This document shows positions 17,141-28,188 of a stretch of 64,000 bases of DNA, piece by piece. Source of the DNA: Bacillus sp. B-jedd (lineage in GTDB: Bacteria > Bacillota > Bacilli > Bacillales > Cytobacillaceae); assembly GCF_000821085.1 (NCBI RefSeq), contig NZ_CCXR01000001.1, positions 1,695,001 to 1,759,000 of the forward strand, read 5' to 3'. The first letter of the stretch is position 1. Each line of letters opens with the position of its first letter. A model generated the notes under the pieces. It had not been told where the DNA came from, ran no database searches, and worked only from the letters and a program-made list of their open reading frames with translations. The position numbers and the translations under genes were made by a program.

Positions 17141-18400
17141 TTGGAAGCCAAGACAATAAAAGAAAAAGCAATCCTAGTCGGATGTCAAACGACTGAACAC
17201 GATGACCTTCGCTTTCAATATTCCATGGAAGAACTAGTTTCCCTGACTGAAACTGCGCAGGGTGAAGTGCTCATTTCCGTTGTCCAAAAGCGGGAAAGGA
17301 TCCACCCGGCCACATACATAGGAAAAGGAAAAGTAGAAGAGCTTAAAGCGCTTGTCGATGAGCTTGAAGCTGATATCGTAATTTTTAATGACGAATTATC
17401 CCCTAGCCAGAAAAGGAATCTTGGCGGGGACCTTGATGCGAGGATCATAGACAGGACCCAGCTGATATTGGATATTTTTGCGCAAAGGGCGCGTTCGAAG
17501 GAAGGGAAACTCCAGGTGGAACTCGCCCAATTGCAATATATCCTTCCAAGGCTTGCCGGCCAGGGGGTTGAGTTATCAAGACTCGGAGGCGGTATTGGAA
17601 CGAGAGGGCCTGGGGAAACAAAGTTAGAGTCGGACCGCAGGCACATTAGAAGAAGAATCGATGAAATCAAGCAGCAGCTCGCCATCATCGTCCAGCACAG
17701 GGACAGGTATAGAGAACGCCGCAAAAAGAATAAGGCGTTCCAGATCGCAATAGCGGGTTATACGAATGCCGGAAAGTCAACGCTGTTCAACAGGCTGTCC
17801 GAGGCAGATTCGTATGAGGAAAATCAGCTGTTCGCGACTCTTGACCCGATGACAAGAAAAATGATTTTGCCAAGCGGCTTTGCGTCACTGATTACAGACA
17901 CGGTCGGCTTCATCCAAGACTTGCCGACCTCGCTGATTGCGGCTTTCCGTTCAACATTGGAGGAGGTAAGGGAGGCTGATTTGATCCTGCATGTGGTCGA
18001 TATGTCCAATCCGGATTACTTCCACCATGAAAAAACGGTCCAACGCCTTCTCGAAGAGCTGGAGGTTAAGGAAATCCCTCAGTTGACGGTTTATAACAAA
18101 AGGGATATCAAGCATCCGGATTTCGTCCCGACCGCGGATACGCCAACTGCGTTTATTTCTGCTTTTGAAAAAGAAGACAGGGATGCGTTGAAAAAGAAAA
18201 TTGAAGAAATGGCAATCGCCATGATGGAACCTTACAAGGTCCTCATACCGGCAAACGAAGGGAAACTGCTGTCACAGTTAAAAAATGAAACAATCCTTAG
18301 GGAGCTTTCCTTCCAGGAGCAGGAACAAGTCTATAGGTGCAAAGGGTATGCGCCAAGGGACCATCAAGTGGCGGGCCAATTGCAAAAATTCACGGTATAG
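17141..18400 (+). CDS. hflX: Ribosome-associated GTPase HflX
   Basis: 419-residue GTPase that binds 50S subunits and splits stalled or hibernating ribosomes. It has the N-terminal HflX domain ([38 protein letters not shown]), the glycine-rich [15 protein letters not shown] linker, and a G domain with G1 GYTNAGKST (from residue 206), G3 DTVGFI and G4 NKRD. TTG at 17141, with GAAGGAAG upstream, gives the B. subtilis-like N-terminus; an ATG at 17123 is possible but has a weaker ribosome site. ynbB follows 14 bases after the stop. Confidence 0.95.
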   Translation: MEAKTIKEKAILVGCQTTEHDDLRFQYSMEELVSLTETAQGEVLISVVQKRERIHPATYIGKGKVEELKALVDELEADIVIFNDELSPSQKRNLGGDLDARIIDRTQLILDIFAQRARSKEGKLQVELAQLQYILPRLAGQGVELSRLGGGIGTRGPGETKLESDRRHIRRRIDEIKQQLAIIVQHRDRYRERRKKNKAFQIAIAGYTNAGKSTLFNRLSEADSYEENQLFATLDPMTRKMILPSGFASLITDTVGFIQDLPTSLIAAFRSTLEEVREADLILHVVDMSNPDYFHHEKTVQRLLEELEVKEIPQLTVYNKRDIKHPDFVPTADTPTAFISAFEKEDRDALKKKIEEMAIAMMEPYKVLIPANEGKLLSQLKNETILRELSFQEQEQVYRCKGYAPRDHQVAGQLQKFTV

Positions 18401-18414
18401 ATTGGAGCAGCAAG

Positions 18415-19683
18415 ATGTTTGAGCATTTTAAGAACGGAACGAAAATAAAACAAGTATCCCGGGAGGTGGAGGAACAAATCGCCGCGATTCACAGGGCAAT
18501 CGACGAAACGGTAGAAACCAACCAGTTCAGGGTACTGCAAAGCTTTCAGAAGCATAAAGTCAGTGAATCCCATTTTAACCCGTCCACAGGATACGGCTAC
18601 GACGATACCGGCCGTGATGTGCTGGCGTGTATTTATGCGGATGTATTCGGGGCTAAAGCAGGTCTCGTCCGCCCGCAAATCATCTCGGGAACACATGCGA
18701 TCTCGATTGCACTTTTCGGGATTTTAAGGCCGGGGGACGAATTGCTATACATCACCGGAAAGCCTTATGATACCCTCGAGGAAATTGTCGGCATCCGCGG
18801 GACTGGCAACGGATCCCTGAAGGAATTCGGCATTTCCTATAATACAGTCGAATTAAGCAAAGATGGCTCGATAGATTGGGAAGCTATCAGGCAGGCGATC
18901 AAGCCGCATACAAAAATGATTGGCATCCAGAGGTCGAAAGGGTATGCGACAAGGCCGTCCTTTACAGTGGCGGAAATTGGGGAAATGGTCAGGTTCGTAA
19001 AAGAGATAAAGAATGATGTGGTTGTATTTGTAGACAATTGCTACGGAGAATTTGTCGAGCAGTTGGAACCGTGCCATGTCGGCGCTGATTTGATGGCCGG
19101 GTCGCTGATTAAAAATCCTGGCGGAGGGATTGCAAAAACCGGCGGCTATATTGTTGGTAAACAAGAATATGTCGATGCCTGTTCATACCGGATGACTTCA
19201 CCGGGAATCGGAGCGGAAGCGGGAGCCTCCCTTTATAGCCTTCAGGAAATGTATCAGGGCTTTTTCCTGGCTCCCCATGTCGTCGGCCAAGCGCTTAAGG
19301 GTGCGGTCTACACGTCCGCAATGCTAGAGCGATTTGGGATGGAGCCTTCGCCTAAATGGGATGCGAAAAGGACGGACTTGATCCAGGCGGTTGTATTCCG
19401 GGACAGGGAGAAAATGATTTCCTTTTGCCAGGCGATCCAGTATGCATCCCCGGTTAACTCGTATGTCACGCCATACCCGGCCTATATGCCGGGCTATGAG
19501 GATGATGTGATTATGGCGGCAGGAACCTTTATCCAGGGGGCGAGCATCGAACTGACAGCTGATGGTCCGTTAAGGGATCCTTACGTGGCTTATGTGCAGG
19601 GCGGCCTTACCTATGCCCACGTCAAAATGGCCATCTGTTTGGCAATTGATCGTCTAATGGAAAATAATCTTATTGATTTCTAA
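18415..19683 (+). CDS. ynbB: PLP-dependent YnbB-family enzyme (aluminium resistance/methionine gamma-lyase-like)
   Basis: 422 residues of the fold-type I PLP family once named aluminium resistance proteins and annotated as methionine gamma-lyase-related. The probable PLP lysine is in GSLIKNPGGGIAKTGGYI; VFVDNCYGEF supplies the Asp that contacts the pyridine nitrogen. The true reaction in Bacillus is not known to me. Start 18415 has GGAGC upstream; the open frame reaching back to 18337 overlaps hflX. It forms an operon with hflX, as in B. subtilis, and ends at a strong terminator. Confidence 0.88.
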   Translation: MFEHFKNGTKIKQVSREVEEQIAAIHRAIDETVETNQFRVLQSFQKHKVSESHFNPSTGYGYDDTGRDVLACIYADVFGAKAGLVRPQIISGTHAISIALFGILRPGDELLYITGKPYDTLEEIVGIRGTGNGSLKEFGISYNTVELSKDGSIDWEAIRQAIKPHTKMIGIQRSKGYATRPSFTVAEIGEMVRFVKEIKNDVVVFVDNCYGEFVEQLEPCHVGADLMAGSLIKNPGGGIAKTGGYIVGKQEYVDACSYRMTSPGIGAEAGASLYSLQEMYQGFFLAPHVVGQALKGAVYTSAMLERFGMEPSPKWDAKRTDLIQAVVFRDREKMISFCQAIQYASPVNSYVTPYPAYMPGYEDDVIMAAGTFIQGASIELTADGPLRDPYVAYVQGGLTYAHVKMAICLAIDRLMENNLIDF

Positions 19684-19686
19684 TGA

Positions 19687-19715
19687 AAGCAGCGGAGCGT
19701 TCCGCTGCTTTTGCT
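19687..19715 (+). terminator. Intrinsic terminator after hflX-ynbB
   Basis: AAGCAGCGGA (19687-19696) and TCCGCTGCTT (19701-19710) pair perfectly, followed by a short T stretch. Confidence 0.85.
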
Positions 19716-19789
19716 ATTTAAATGAATGATTACTGGAATTTGGGGTAAAGGAGGTTTGGGAGCTGATAGACAGGGAATAAAAATTTATA

Positions 19790-19806
19790 TGTGAGGAAAC
19801 CTAACA
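19790..19806 (+). promoter_or_regulatory. GlnR/TnrA operator 1 of glnRA
   Basis: TGTGA-N7-TAACA fits the TGTNA-N7-TNACA consensus exactly and lies just upstream of the -35 box, the position of site 1 in the B. subtilis glnRA promoter. Confidence 0.8.
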
Positions 19807-19811
19807 TCATG

Positions 19812-19840
19812 TTGACAGATAACCTGACGTAAAATATAAT
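19812..19840 (+). promoter_or_regulatory. Sigma-A promoter of glnRA with overlapping GlnR operator 2
   Basis: TTGACA (19812-19817), spacer of exactly 17, TATAAT (19835-19840). A second GlnR-like site, TGACA-N7-TGACG (19813-19829), overlaps the -35 and spacer, the arrangement used in B. subtilis for feedback repression by GlnR and glutamine synthetase. Confidence 0.88.
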
Positions 19841-19875
19841 TCAGTTTGTTAGTTAGAAAAAAAGGGGGAGAAATC

Positions 19876-20277
19876 ATGGAGGGAAGCCAAATCCGCCGCT
19901 CCATGCCTCTGTTTCCGATCGGGATTGTCATGCAGCTTACAGATCTGACTGCAAGGCAAATCCGATATTATGAAGAACATCAATTGATTTCCCCAGCACG
20001 AACTGAAGGAAACAGGCGGATGTTTAGCTTGAACGACATCGACAGGCTTCTCGAAATCAAGGAATTGCTTGATAAAGGTGTCAATATGGCTGGAATAAAG
20101 GAGCTATTCCTTGTCACCCATCAGGAAGATCCTGTTGAAAATGAAAAGCCCACGAAGACTAAAAAGGATTTAACGGATAATGAATTGCGGAATATACTCC
20201 GCAGTGAGTTGCTGCACGGTAGCCGGCATAAACAATCAACTTTCCGGCACGGAGACATGTCCCGCTTTTTCAATTAA
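19876..20277 (+). CDS. glnR: Nitrogen-control repressor GlnR
   Basis: 133-residue MerR-family regulator. The winged HTH ([20 protein letters not shown]) is followed by the short C-terminal domain ending [11 protein letters not shown], the tail through which feedback-inhibited glutamine synthetase activates DNA binding in B. subtilis. The ATG at 19876 follows AAAGGGGGAG; the open frame upstream has no ribosome site. It is autoregulated through the two operators ahead of it and co-transcribed with glnA. Confidence 0.97.
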   Translation: MEGSQIRRSMPLFPIGIVMQLTDLTARQIRYYEEHQLISPARTEGNRRMFSLNDIDRLLEIKELLDKGVNMAGIKELFLVTHQEDPVENEKPTKTKKDLTDNELRNILRSELLHGSRHKQSTFRHGDMSRFFN

Positions 20278-20307
20278 TCCGGGTTTTAATTTAAAGGAGG
20301 AAACAAC

Positions 20308-21642
20308 TTGGCAAGGTTTACAAGAGATGACATCACAAAAATGGCAAAACAGGAAAACGTAAAATTCGTCCGTTTGCAGTTCACAGACATACTGGGAACG
20401 ATTAAGAACGTCGAAATTCCAATTTCCCAGCTTGACAAGGCTCTCGATAACAAAATGATGTTTGACGGTTCCTCCATTCAGGGATTTGTAAGAATAGAAG
20501 AGTCCGATATGTACCTTTATCCTGATTTTGACACATGGGTCATCTTCCCATGGACTGCAGAAAAAGGAAAAGTCGCTCGCCTCATTTGCGATATTTACAA
20601 CGCAGATGGAACACCTTTCGGCGGAGACCCGCGCAACAACCTGAAAAGGATATTGGGAGAAATGGAAGAGATGGGCTTCACCACTTTCAATATCGGGCCG
20701 GAACCGGAATTTTTCCTGTTCAAGCTTGATCAGTACGGTGAACCATCCTTAGAACTTAATGATAAAGGCGGCTACTTTGACCTAGCCCCAACGGATCTTG
20801 GAGAAAACTGCCGCAGGGACATCGTTCTTGAACTGGAGGAAATGGGCTTTGAAATCGAAGCTTCCCACCATGAAGTCGCCCCTGGCCAGCATGAGATCGA
20901 CTTTAAATACGCGGATGCCATCACGGCTTGTGACAACATCCAGACATTCAAGCTTGTCGTAAAGACAATTGCCAGAAAGCATGGCCTTCACGCCACTTTC
21001 ATGCCGAAGCCATTGTTTGGTGTAAGCGGTTCGGGTATGCACTGTAACCTGTCACTGTTTAATGGAGATAAAAATGCGTTTTTTGACAAAAGCGGAGACC
21101 TTCAGCTGAGTGAAAATGCATTCCATTTCATCGCGGGTGTCCTGAAGCATGCGACTAGCTTCACGGCTGTAACGAATCCGACCGTGAATTCCTATAAACG
21201 CCTCGTCCCAGGCTACGAAGCTCCATGTTATGTCGCTTGGTCCGCGCAAAACAGATCACCGCTCATCAGGATTCCGGCTTCCAGAGGTTTAAGCACCCGT
21301 GTTGAAGTCAGAAGCGTTGACCCGGCCGCAAACCCATACCTCGCCATGGCTGTATTGCTGAAAGCCGGCTTGGATGGCATTAAAAATAAACTAACGCCGC
21401 CTCACGCGGTAGACCGCAATATTTACGTAATGAGCAAGGAAGAAAGGGAAGAAGAAGGCATTATCGACCTGCCATCCACCCTTGCACATGCGCTTGACCT
21501 TATGCAAAAAGACGAAGTCATCGTTGCCGCGCTTGGGGAACATATCATTGAACATTTCGTTGAAGCGAAAGAGATTGAATGGGAAATGTTCCGCACCCAA
21601 GTCCATCCATGGGAACGCGAACAGTATATGAGCATGTACTAG
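20308..21642 (+). CDS. glnA: Glutamine synthetase type I
   Basis: 444-residue GSI-alpha enzyme making glutamine from glutamate, ammonia and ATP, a dodecamer in the cytoplasm. Family motifs are visible: [19 protein letters not shown], the [19 protein letters not shown] metal/ATP site, [17 protein letters not shown], and [13 protein letters not shown]. It lacks the adenylylation Tyr loop of the beta class; control is by feedback and by GlnR. The start codon is TTG at 20308, placed 7 bases after AAAGGAGG, and the protein aligns from there with B. subtilis GlnA. Confidence 0.98.
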   Translation: MARFTRDDITKMAKQENVKFVRLQFTDILGTIKNVEIPISQLDKALDNKMMFDGSSIQGFVRIEESDMYLYPDFDTWVIFPWTAEKGKVARLICDIYNADGTPFGGDPRNNLKRILGEMEEMGFTTFNIGPEPEFFLFKLDQYGEPSLELNDKGGYFDLAPTDLGENCRRDIVLELEEMGFEIEASHHEVAPGQHEIDFKYADAITACDNIQTFKLVVKTIARKHGLHATFMPKPLFGVSGSGMHCNLSLFNGDKNAFFDKSGDLQLSENAFHFIAGVLKHATSFTAVTNPTVNSYKRLVPGYEAPCYVAWSAQNRSPLIRIPASRGLSTRVEVRSVDPAANPYLAMAVLLKAGLDGIKNKLTPPHAVDRNIYVMSKEEREEEGIIDLPSTLAHALDLMQKDEVIVAALGEHIIEHFVEAKEIEWEMFRTQVHPWEREQYMSMY

Positions 21643-21651
21643 GAAAGTTGG

Positions 21652-21686
21652 GAACCTCTGATACTTAGGTATTGGGGGTTCTTTTT
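21652..21686 (+). terminator. Intrinsic terminator after glnRA
   Basis: A long stem runs from GAACCTCTGATAC to GTATTGGGGGTTC (about 13 pairs, some G-U) around TTAG, then CTTTTTG. Confidence 0.85.
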
Positions 21687-22337
21687 GTTTTGCGCCGAAT
21701 CGAGGTAGGTATGCGCCAATTCATTCTGGAGATAGCAAAAAAGGACCATGCGAAAATAGTACTATTCATTATAACTTTATAGTGGAAATTGGTATATAAT
21801 AAAAGGAAGCGCAAACAAACAGCCGCCAAGGGGGGTGGGCGGCCGTTTTCATCTATAGCCAGCATTTTTACAATGCAGGTTTGCGGTTTCAGCTGGCAGG
21901 GAACACTGGGAATGCCAGCTGACAATGGTGCAGATACATAGCTGCTCTGCCACTCTGATGACTGAACACGCTGTCTCTCTGTTGTTGAAGAATTCGCTTT
22001 GCAGGATGCTATATCTTGTTGTCTGAATTATTACGTTTCTGGCTGCATCATTCGTGCTGTTTCTGGCTGTATTCTGTAGATCTGGATGCCATCCACCTTC
22101 GATGGGTTTATTCTGATGCATTTTCACCATGTTTTATCTGATGTATTTCTAGGTGGTTAAAAGATGTAATTCTCAGCAATTTTCCTGGTGGTTAATTTCG
22201 CTGGATGAGATTGCTGGTGATGTCTTTCTGTACTTTTAAAATAACAGATTACACATTAAAAATGTTGCTATATTGTTTATGTTCACAATACTGTAATAAC
22301 AATTTGACAAACTTTTGACGGACAAGGGGGGATTGGA
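21687..22337. other. 650-base non-coding region, T/G-skewed
   Basis: No convincing gene. A -10-like TATAAT (21795-21800) is followed by an imperfect GC-rich hairpin (GCCGCC/GGCGGC, 21822-21843) ending TTTT. From about 21890 to 22250 the plus strand is T- and G-rich with many loose repeats of TTTCTGGCTG, TCTGATG and GGTGGTTAA. The minus-strand frame at 21849-22130 has no protein-like character. It may be degenerate repeat DNA or an untranslated RNA. Confidence 0.4.
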
Positions 22338-22565
22338 TTGATAAGAATGGCTGTAGCAGGCACTGCGGGGTTTATACTTGTTTTTATTGAGTCTTATCTG
22401 GTGATGGCCGTAAAGGGGTATAGGACCATTGAGTTTGGTGGCATCAGTCCCTTTATTGGCGTATGGGCAATGAATTTTTTTCTCGTTTTCACCATCCTCA
22501 CCCATATGAAGCTTTGGTATGACGAAAGAGTCCAAGCGAGGGAAGACGCTCCTGCAGAGCGGTAA
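22338..22565 (+). CDS. Small membrane protein of unknown function
   Basis: 75 residues with two predicted membrane segments (about residues 5-25 and 36-57) and a charged C-terminus (DERVQAREDAPAER). Start TTG at 22338 lies 7-8 bases after AAGGGGGG; ATG at 22347 is the alternative. It is convergent with lexA and shares the hairpin between them. I do not recognise the family. Confidence 0.6.
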   Translation: MIRMAVAGTAGFILVFIESYLVMAVKGYRTIEFGGISPFIGVWAMNFFLVFTILTHMKLWYDERVQAREDAPAER

Positions 22566-22589
22566 CAAATATATATGAACAAGTAAAAA

Positions 22590-22613
22590 AACAGGCTGAG
22601 CGCCTGTTTTTTT
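22590..22613. terminator. Bidirectional terminator between small membrane gene and lexA
   Basis: AACAGGC (22590-22596) and GCCTGTT (22602-22608) pair; T run on the plus strand and A run upstream, so it can work for both converging genes. Confidence 0.85.
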
Positions 22614-23233
22614 TAATGTATGCTCCTGTAAACCCCGATGACTTTTCCGAGAATGGATACTTCACGTAATATGATCGGCTGCATAGTAGGATTTTCAGGC
22701 TGGAGCCTAAAATAATCCTTTTCTTTATAAAACCTTTTACAAGTAGCTTCGTCCTCTTCCGTCATAGCGACGACGATATCCCCGTTGTTGGCAGTTTTTT
22801 GTTGTTTGACAATGACATAGTCACCATCCAGGATCCCAGCTTCGATCATACTTTCACCCATGATTTCAAGCATGAAGACCTGCTCGTCGGAAGGAACCAT
22901 CGTTTCAGGGAGCGGAAAATACTCTTCAACGTTCTCAACGGCTGTAATAGGCTGTCCGGCAGTAACGCGGCCTACGATTGGAACATTGACTACCCTGACT
23001 TTAGGAGTATATGATTCTTCCATTTCCAAAATTTCAATTGCCCTTGGCTTTGTGGGATCGCGCCTGATCAGGCCTTTTAATTCTAGGCGTTCCAAATGAC
23101 CGTGTACAGTGGAACTGGAAGCCAGCCCGACCGCTTCCCCAATTTCCCTTACGGAAGGGGGATATCCCTTTCTTTTGACTTCATCTTTGATAAATTCCAG
23201 AATCTCCTGCTGCCGTTTCGATATTTTAGCCAT
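22613..23233 (-). CDS. lexA: SOS repressor LexA
   Basis: 206-residue repressor. N-terminal winged HTH ([32 protein letters not shown]), self-cleavage site A92-G93 in VTAGQPITA, catalytic S128 (GESMIEAGI) and K166 in the C-terminal protease domain. RecA filaments trigger autocleavage and release SOS genes. It is transcribed divergently from yneA, and the shared region has three LexA boxes, so lexA is autoregulated. Confidence 0.98.
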   Translation of the reverse strand: MAKISKRQQEILEFIKDEVKRKGYPPSVREIGEAVGLASSSTVHGHLERLELKGLIRRDPTKPRAIEILEMEESYTPKVRVVNVPIVGRVTAGQPITAVENVEEYFPLPETMVPSDEQVFMLEIMGESMIEAGILDGDYVIVKQQKTANNGDIVVAMTEEDEATCKRFYKEKDYFRLQPENPTMQPIILREVSILGKVIGVYRSIH

Positions 23234-23292
23234 AAATGGTTACACCTCTTCTGGTAATGTTACCTTATTATAGCATGTGCCTTCTCAATATA

Positions 23293-23372
23293 CAAACATA
23301 AGTTCGAGTTTTTGTTGACAACAAACATTTGTTCGGAATATAATAAAGACAAATAAACCGAACATACATTCT
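23293..23372. promoter_or_regulatory. Three LexA (SOS) boxes and yneA promoter in the lexA-yneA intergenic region
   Basis: CAAACATAAGTTCG (23293-23306), CAAACATTTGTTCG (23322-23335) and CGAACATACATTCT (23359-23372) fit the Gram-positive SOS consensus CGAACRNRYGTTCG with one to three deviations. They surround a yneA promoter, TTGACA (23315-23320) and TATAAT (23339-23344), with an 18-base spacer. The middle box fills that spacer. Confidence 0.88.
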
Positions 23373-23389
23373 TAGGGGGCGTTTTTGAA

Positions 23390-24383
<994 letters not shown>

Positions 24384-24452
24384 GCGTGTTCCTTGTAAAA
24401 CGGCCATTTTTTTAGTATGATGCATGGTAGTTTACACAAGTGAGGGATTACC

Positions 24453-24683
24453 ATGCTTCCAAAAGAAAAAATTGATCGCATAAACCAATTGGCCCGAAAA
24501 GCGAAAGCAAGCGGATTAACAGAAGATGAGGCAAAGGAACAATCTTCTTTAAGGAAGGAATATTTGAATGCCTTTCGTTCTTCAATGCTTGATACACTGA
24601 CGAATACCACGATTATAGATCCTGAAGGCAATGATGTTACCCCGGAAAAAATCAAAGCGAGAAAGAATAAAGGGCTTCATTAA
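24453..24683 (+). CDS. ynzC: DUF896 family protein YnzC
   Basis: 76-residue DUF896 (UPF0291) protein. The conserved N-terminal two-helix motif IDRINQLARKAKASGLTEDE is clear, as is LRKEYLNAFRSSMLDTL. The family is small and cytoplasmic and its role is unknown. ATG at 24453 follows GTGAGGGA. It lies downstream of yneB as in B. subtilis and is probably SOS-linked through read-through. Confidence 0.92.
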   Translation: MLPKEKIDRINQLARKAKASGLTEDEAKEQSSLRKEYLNAFRSSMLDTLTNTTIIDPEGNDVTPEKIKARKNKGLH

Positions 24684-24852
24684 AAAGCCGTGTAAAAACC
24701 TGTCATCCAATCGGAATGCCGGGTTTTTTCATGTCTATTTTGGTAACTTTAATAAGGATGAGTCCGGTTGAGTCCCGTGATTTGTTGAAGAAACGTTTTT
24801 TGAGCTATAATATATAGGATGTAGGAAACTGATTAACGAAAGGATGTCATGT

Positions 24853-26859
24853 ATGTTTGAACAAATTGATGCTTTATCGGTAACATCAATCAGGACATTA
24901 TCGATTGATGCAATCCAAAAGGCGAACTCCGGCCATCCGGGAATGCCGATGGGGGCCGCTCCAATGGCGTATACACTCTGGACCCGGTTCATGAACCATA
25001 ATCCAAAGAATCCTAATTGGTATAACCGTGACAGGTTTGTACTGTCAGCGGGGCATGGCTCTATGCTGTTATATAGTCTTCTGCATCTTTCCGGCTATAA
25101 TGTGACAATGGATGATATTAAACAATTCCGCCAGTGGGGTTCAAAAACTCCTGGGCACCCTGAATACGGCCATACTGAGGGCGTTGAAGCTACTACAGGG
25201 CCGCTTGGACAGGGAATTGCCATGGCGGTTGGAATGGCTATGGCAGAGCGCCATGTTGCCGCCGTTTACAATAAAGATAATTTTGAGCTGGTCAATCATT
25301 TTACATACAGCATTTGTGGTGACGGCGATTTGATGGAAGGTGTTTCAGCTGAGGCTGCATCGCTTGCCGGCCACCTTAAGCTGGGCCGTTTGGTCGTTCT
25401 CTATGATTCAAATGATATTTCCCTTGACGGTGAACTGAACCAATCATTTTCTGAAAGCGTAAAGGACCGTTTCCTTTCTTATGGCTGGCAGTATATCCGT
25501 GTAGAGGATGGCAATGATCTGCAGGAAATCGCCCGCGCGCTTGAAGAAGCACAGAGCGATCTAGAGCGCCCTACGATGATTGAAGTGAAAACAGTTATCG
25601 GTTACGGCTCCCCTAATCTTTCTGGAAAATCCGATGTCCATGGCGCGCCTCTGGGTGCAGATGAGCTCAAACTGACAAAAGAAGCTTACAAGTGGACATT
25701 TGACAAAGACTTCCACGTACCGGAAGAAGTATATGACCATTTCCGGAAAACAGTAGAGGAAAATGGCGAGAAAAAGGAAAAAGAATGGAACGACTTGTTT
25801 GAACAGTATAAGAAGGAATATCCAGAGCTTGGCGCTCAGCTGCAACAAGCCTTGGATGGCGAACTGCCTGATGGATGGGACAAAGATCTTCCTGTTTACA
25901 GCGAAGGCAAAAGCCTTGCAAGCAGAGCATCCTCCGGGGAAGCAATAAACGCAATCGCAAAAAATCTGCCAACATTCTTTGGCGGATCAGCAGACCTTGC
26001 GGGTTCGAATAAAACGGATATCAAGAATGCCGGTGACTTCCTTCCGAACTCTTATGAAGGACGTAACATTTGGTTCGGAGTCAGGGAATTCGCGATGGGC
26101 GCAGCATTGAATGGAATGGCGCTTCACGGCGGGTTAAAGGTTTATGCAGGAACGTTCTTTGTTTTCTCTGATTATCTCCGCCCTGCAATCAGGCTCGCAG
26201 CTTTGATGGGACTACCGGTTACGTATGTCTTCACGCATGACAGCATCGCAGTCGGTGAAGACGGCCCGACTCATGAGCCGGTAGAACAGCTGGCGGCGCT
26301 TCGCGCAATGCCTGGCCTGTCCATTATTCGCCCGGCTGATGGCAACGAAACCGCAGCGGCTTGGAAGCTAGCAGTGGAGTCGAGGAACAAGCCAACCGCG
26401 CTTGTCCTGACAAGGCAAAACCTGCCGACCATTAAAGATACAGATAAAAATGCTTATGAAGGAGTTTCGAAGGGTGCGTATGTTATTTCACCATCCGGGA
26501 AAAAAACTGCCGACGCATTGCTACTTGCGACTGGTTCTGAAGTCGGTCTGGCTGTACAAGCCCAGGCGGAACTCGCAAAAGAAGGCATCGACGTGGCTGT
26601 TGTGAGCATGCCTTCATGGGATCGTTTCGAACAGCAGTCCAAGGAATACAAGGAGTCCGTCCTGCCTAAATCGGTTAAAAAACGTTTAGGCCTTGAAATG
26701 GCTGCCTCTCTTGGCTGGCACCGTTATGTTGGGGATGAAGGAGAAGTCCTTGCCATTGATACGTTCGGTGCATCCGCTCCAGGAGAAAAAGTCATCGAGG
26801 AATACGGCTTCACAGTAGAAAATGTTGTTTCAAAAGTAAAAGGCCTCCTGAACAGCTAA
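24853..26859 (+). CDS. tkt: Transketolase
   Basis: 668-residue thiamine diphosphate enzyme of the pentose phosphate pathway. ThDP motif GDGDLMEG...LYDSNDIS, N-terminal substrate-site region [15 protein letters not shown], and C-terminal domains with [18 protein letters not shown] and [15 protein letters not shown] (catalytic His). ATG at 24853 is chosen since AAAGGATG lies 8-10 bases before it; ATG at 24844 would be too close. It is followed by its own terminator. Confidence 0.98.
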   Translation: MFEQIDALSVTSIRTLSIDAIQKANSGHPGMPMGAAPMAYTLWTRFMNHNPKNPNWYNRDRFVLSAGHGSMLLYSLLHLSGYNVTMDDIKQFRQWGSKTPGHPEYGHTEGVEATTGPLGQGIAMAVGMAMAERHVAAVYNKDNFELVNHFTYSICGDGDLMEGVSAEAASLAGHLKLGRLVVLYDSNDISLDGELNQSFSESVKDRFLSYGWQYIRVEDGNDLQEIARALEEAQSDLERPTMIEVKTVIGYGSPNLSGKSDVHGAPLGADELKLTKEAYKWTFDKDFHVPEEVYDHFRKTVEENGEKKEKEWNDLFEQYKKEYPELGAQLQQALDGELPDGWDKDLPVYSEGKSLASRASSGEAINAIAKNLPTFFGGSADLAGSNKTDIKNAGDFLPNSYEGRNIWFGVREFAMGAALNGMALHGGLKVYAGTFFVFSDYLRPAIRLAALMGLPVTYVFTHDSIAVGEDGPTHEPVEQLAALRAMPGLSIIRPADGNETAAAWKLAVESRNKPTALVLTRQNLPTIKDTDKNAYEGVSKGAYVISPSGKKTADALLLATGSEVGLAVQAQAELAKEGIDVAVVSMPSWDRFEQQSKEYKESVLPKSVKKRLGLEMAASLGWHRYVGDEGEVLAIDTFGASAPGEKVIEEYGFTVENVVSKVKGLLNS

Positions 26860-26872
26860 GATGAGGCAAAGA

Positions 26873-26910
26873 GAAAGGCTGGTCCCAAAAGTGGTCCAGC
26901 CTTTCTTTAT
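26873..26910 (+). terminator. Intrinsic terminator after tkt
   Basis: GAAAGGCTGG (26873-26882) pairs with CCAGCCTTTC (26896-26905); T-rich bases follow. Confidence 0.85.
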
Positions 26911-27236
26911 TTTGCTTAATATATTTTCAATTCAAAGATTAAGGTGAGAGACTTGAATCAAAACTTGAATATTGATGACCATTTGCATATCCGGAAAAAC
27001 AATTTGTTTTCCTGAGCCTAAAGTGAAATTAATCCAACCAGGTTTGCCTTAATCCCGTGACAGGCGATGGGTAGGGATAGTATAATCAAGTCAAGATGAG
27101 ATTTTCGAATAGTCCGAATTAAAATTTGCTCGTATCGGTTTGCTAATACATAAGATGACAAGGCTATTTTTTTGCCAAAATAAAACGTCCATTTATTTAG
27201 CCAAAGGAGAAGAAATAAAGGCAGGGAGAGAGTTCA

Positions 27237-27677
27237 ATGAGAAAATACCAGCTCTATTTAATTGAAGAAGAATTCGCGTCCCATTACTTCGGAAGAGAGC
27301 GCCTATTTTTTCATTTGTTCATGGAAAATCGTAAGGCATCCGGTGAACTAAAAGCAATCACCGATTTGCAAATCAGCTACGTTACGAAACCCATGCCGGT
27401 ACTTCGGATCCATCAGCTTTTGCATAAACAGCTTGAAAAGACAAACAGCTTTATTGCAAAAAATGGGCATTATATTGTAGAAACAACCCATAAGGCGAGT
27501 CGCGCCGTATTATCCGTAAGTGAAACTTACATATCGATTGAAGCAGAAGGCGGATTTGAAGCGGAGACAACTTTTTTCGAAGTGCTGAGGAAATGTGAAG
27601 CTTCCTTTCTGGCACTGGATTTGGACAATAATAAAGTTGGTTGGCTCCGGCCAATTAAAGAAAGAAAATTTGTCTAA
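27237..27677 (+). CDS. sirA: Sporulation inhibitor of replication SirA
   Basis: 146 residues matching B. subtilis SirA (YneE) along its length: LIEEEFASHYFGRE at the start and AETTFFEVL ... GWLRPIKERKFV at the end. SirA binds domain I of DnaA at sporulation onset and stops new replication rounds. In B. subtilis it is induced by phosphorylated Spo0A. Upstream, TTTTCGAA (about 27103) and AGTCCGAA resemble 0A boxes only loosely. ATG has GGGAGAG upstream. Its location between tkt and yneF is conserved. Confidence 0.93.
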   Translation: MRKYQLYLIEEEFASHYFGRERLFFHLFMENRKASGELKAITDLQISYVTKPMPVLRIHQLLHKQLEKTNSFIAKNGHYIVETTHKASRAVLSVSETYISIEAEGGFEAETTFFEVLRKCEASFLALDLDNNKVGWLRPIKERKFV

Positions 27678-27750
27678 TTCGCACGAACTATTGTATAATT
27701 ACGGTTGGTAATTTACACTGTTAACAGGACAACATGAAGGAGGAAATAGG

Positions 27751-27972
27751 ATGCTGAGTACTGGCTATGTAATCCTTATTGCCGTGCTGGCGCTAGTCGT
27801 CGGTGTAGCAGTCGGATTTTTTATAACGCGCAAGTACATGATGGATTATCTAAAAAAGAATCCGCCAATCAACGAACAAATGCTGAAGGTCATGATGATG
27901 CAAATGGGCATGAAACCGTCCCAGAAGAAAATCAACCAAATGATGCAAGCAATGAACAAGCAGTCGAAATAA
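27751..27972 (+). CDS. yneF: UPF0154 membrane protein YneF
   Basis: 73 residues: one N-terminal membrane helix (about 5-25) then the cationic, methionine-rich tail typical of the family ([25 protein letters not shown] region). Its function is unknown, though it is conserved through the Firmicutes. Strong ribosome site AAGGAGG. It follows sirA and ends at a terminator. Confidence 0.92.
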   Translation: MLSTGYVILIAVLALVVGVAVGFFITRKYMMDYLKKNPPINEQMLKVMMMQMGMKPSQKKINQMMQAMNKQSK

Positions 27973-27980
27973 CAAGGACA

Positions 27981-28010
27981 GGCACCTATCTAATAGGTGC
28001 CTTTTTTCTA
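27981..28010 (+). terminator. Intrinsic terminator after yneF
   Basis: GGCACCTA (27981-27988) and TAGGTGCC (27994-28001) pair; six Ts follow. Confidence 0.9.
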
Positions 28011-28188
28011 TATATAGCCTATTATGAGACAGGGAAAAAGTGAATCGCCAAATGGAAGATAATTAATAATCTTCCTTATTTTTTAAAAATTTGATAAAAT
28101 TATAATTCGTTAGGATTACGAAAGAGAAAGAAAAGCTGTGCTGGACCATTAAAAAGAGAAAAGCAGCACGGGTGGAATGGGGGCAAAA

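Noticed and set aside
21849..22130. 93-codon minus-strand open frame as a gene
   Set aside because: Cys/His/Asn composition follows the T/G-rich repeats of the other strand and there is no ribosome site.
27090..27130. Spo0A boxes in front of sirA
   Set aside because: TTTTCGAA and AGTCCGAA each differ from TGTCGAA, so they are mentioned only in the gene entry.
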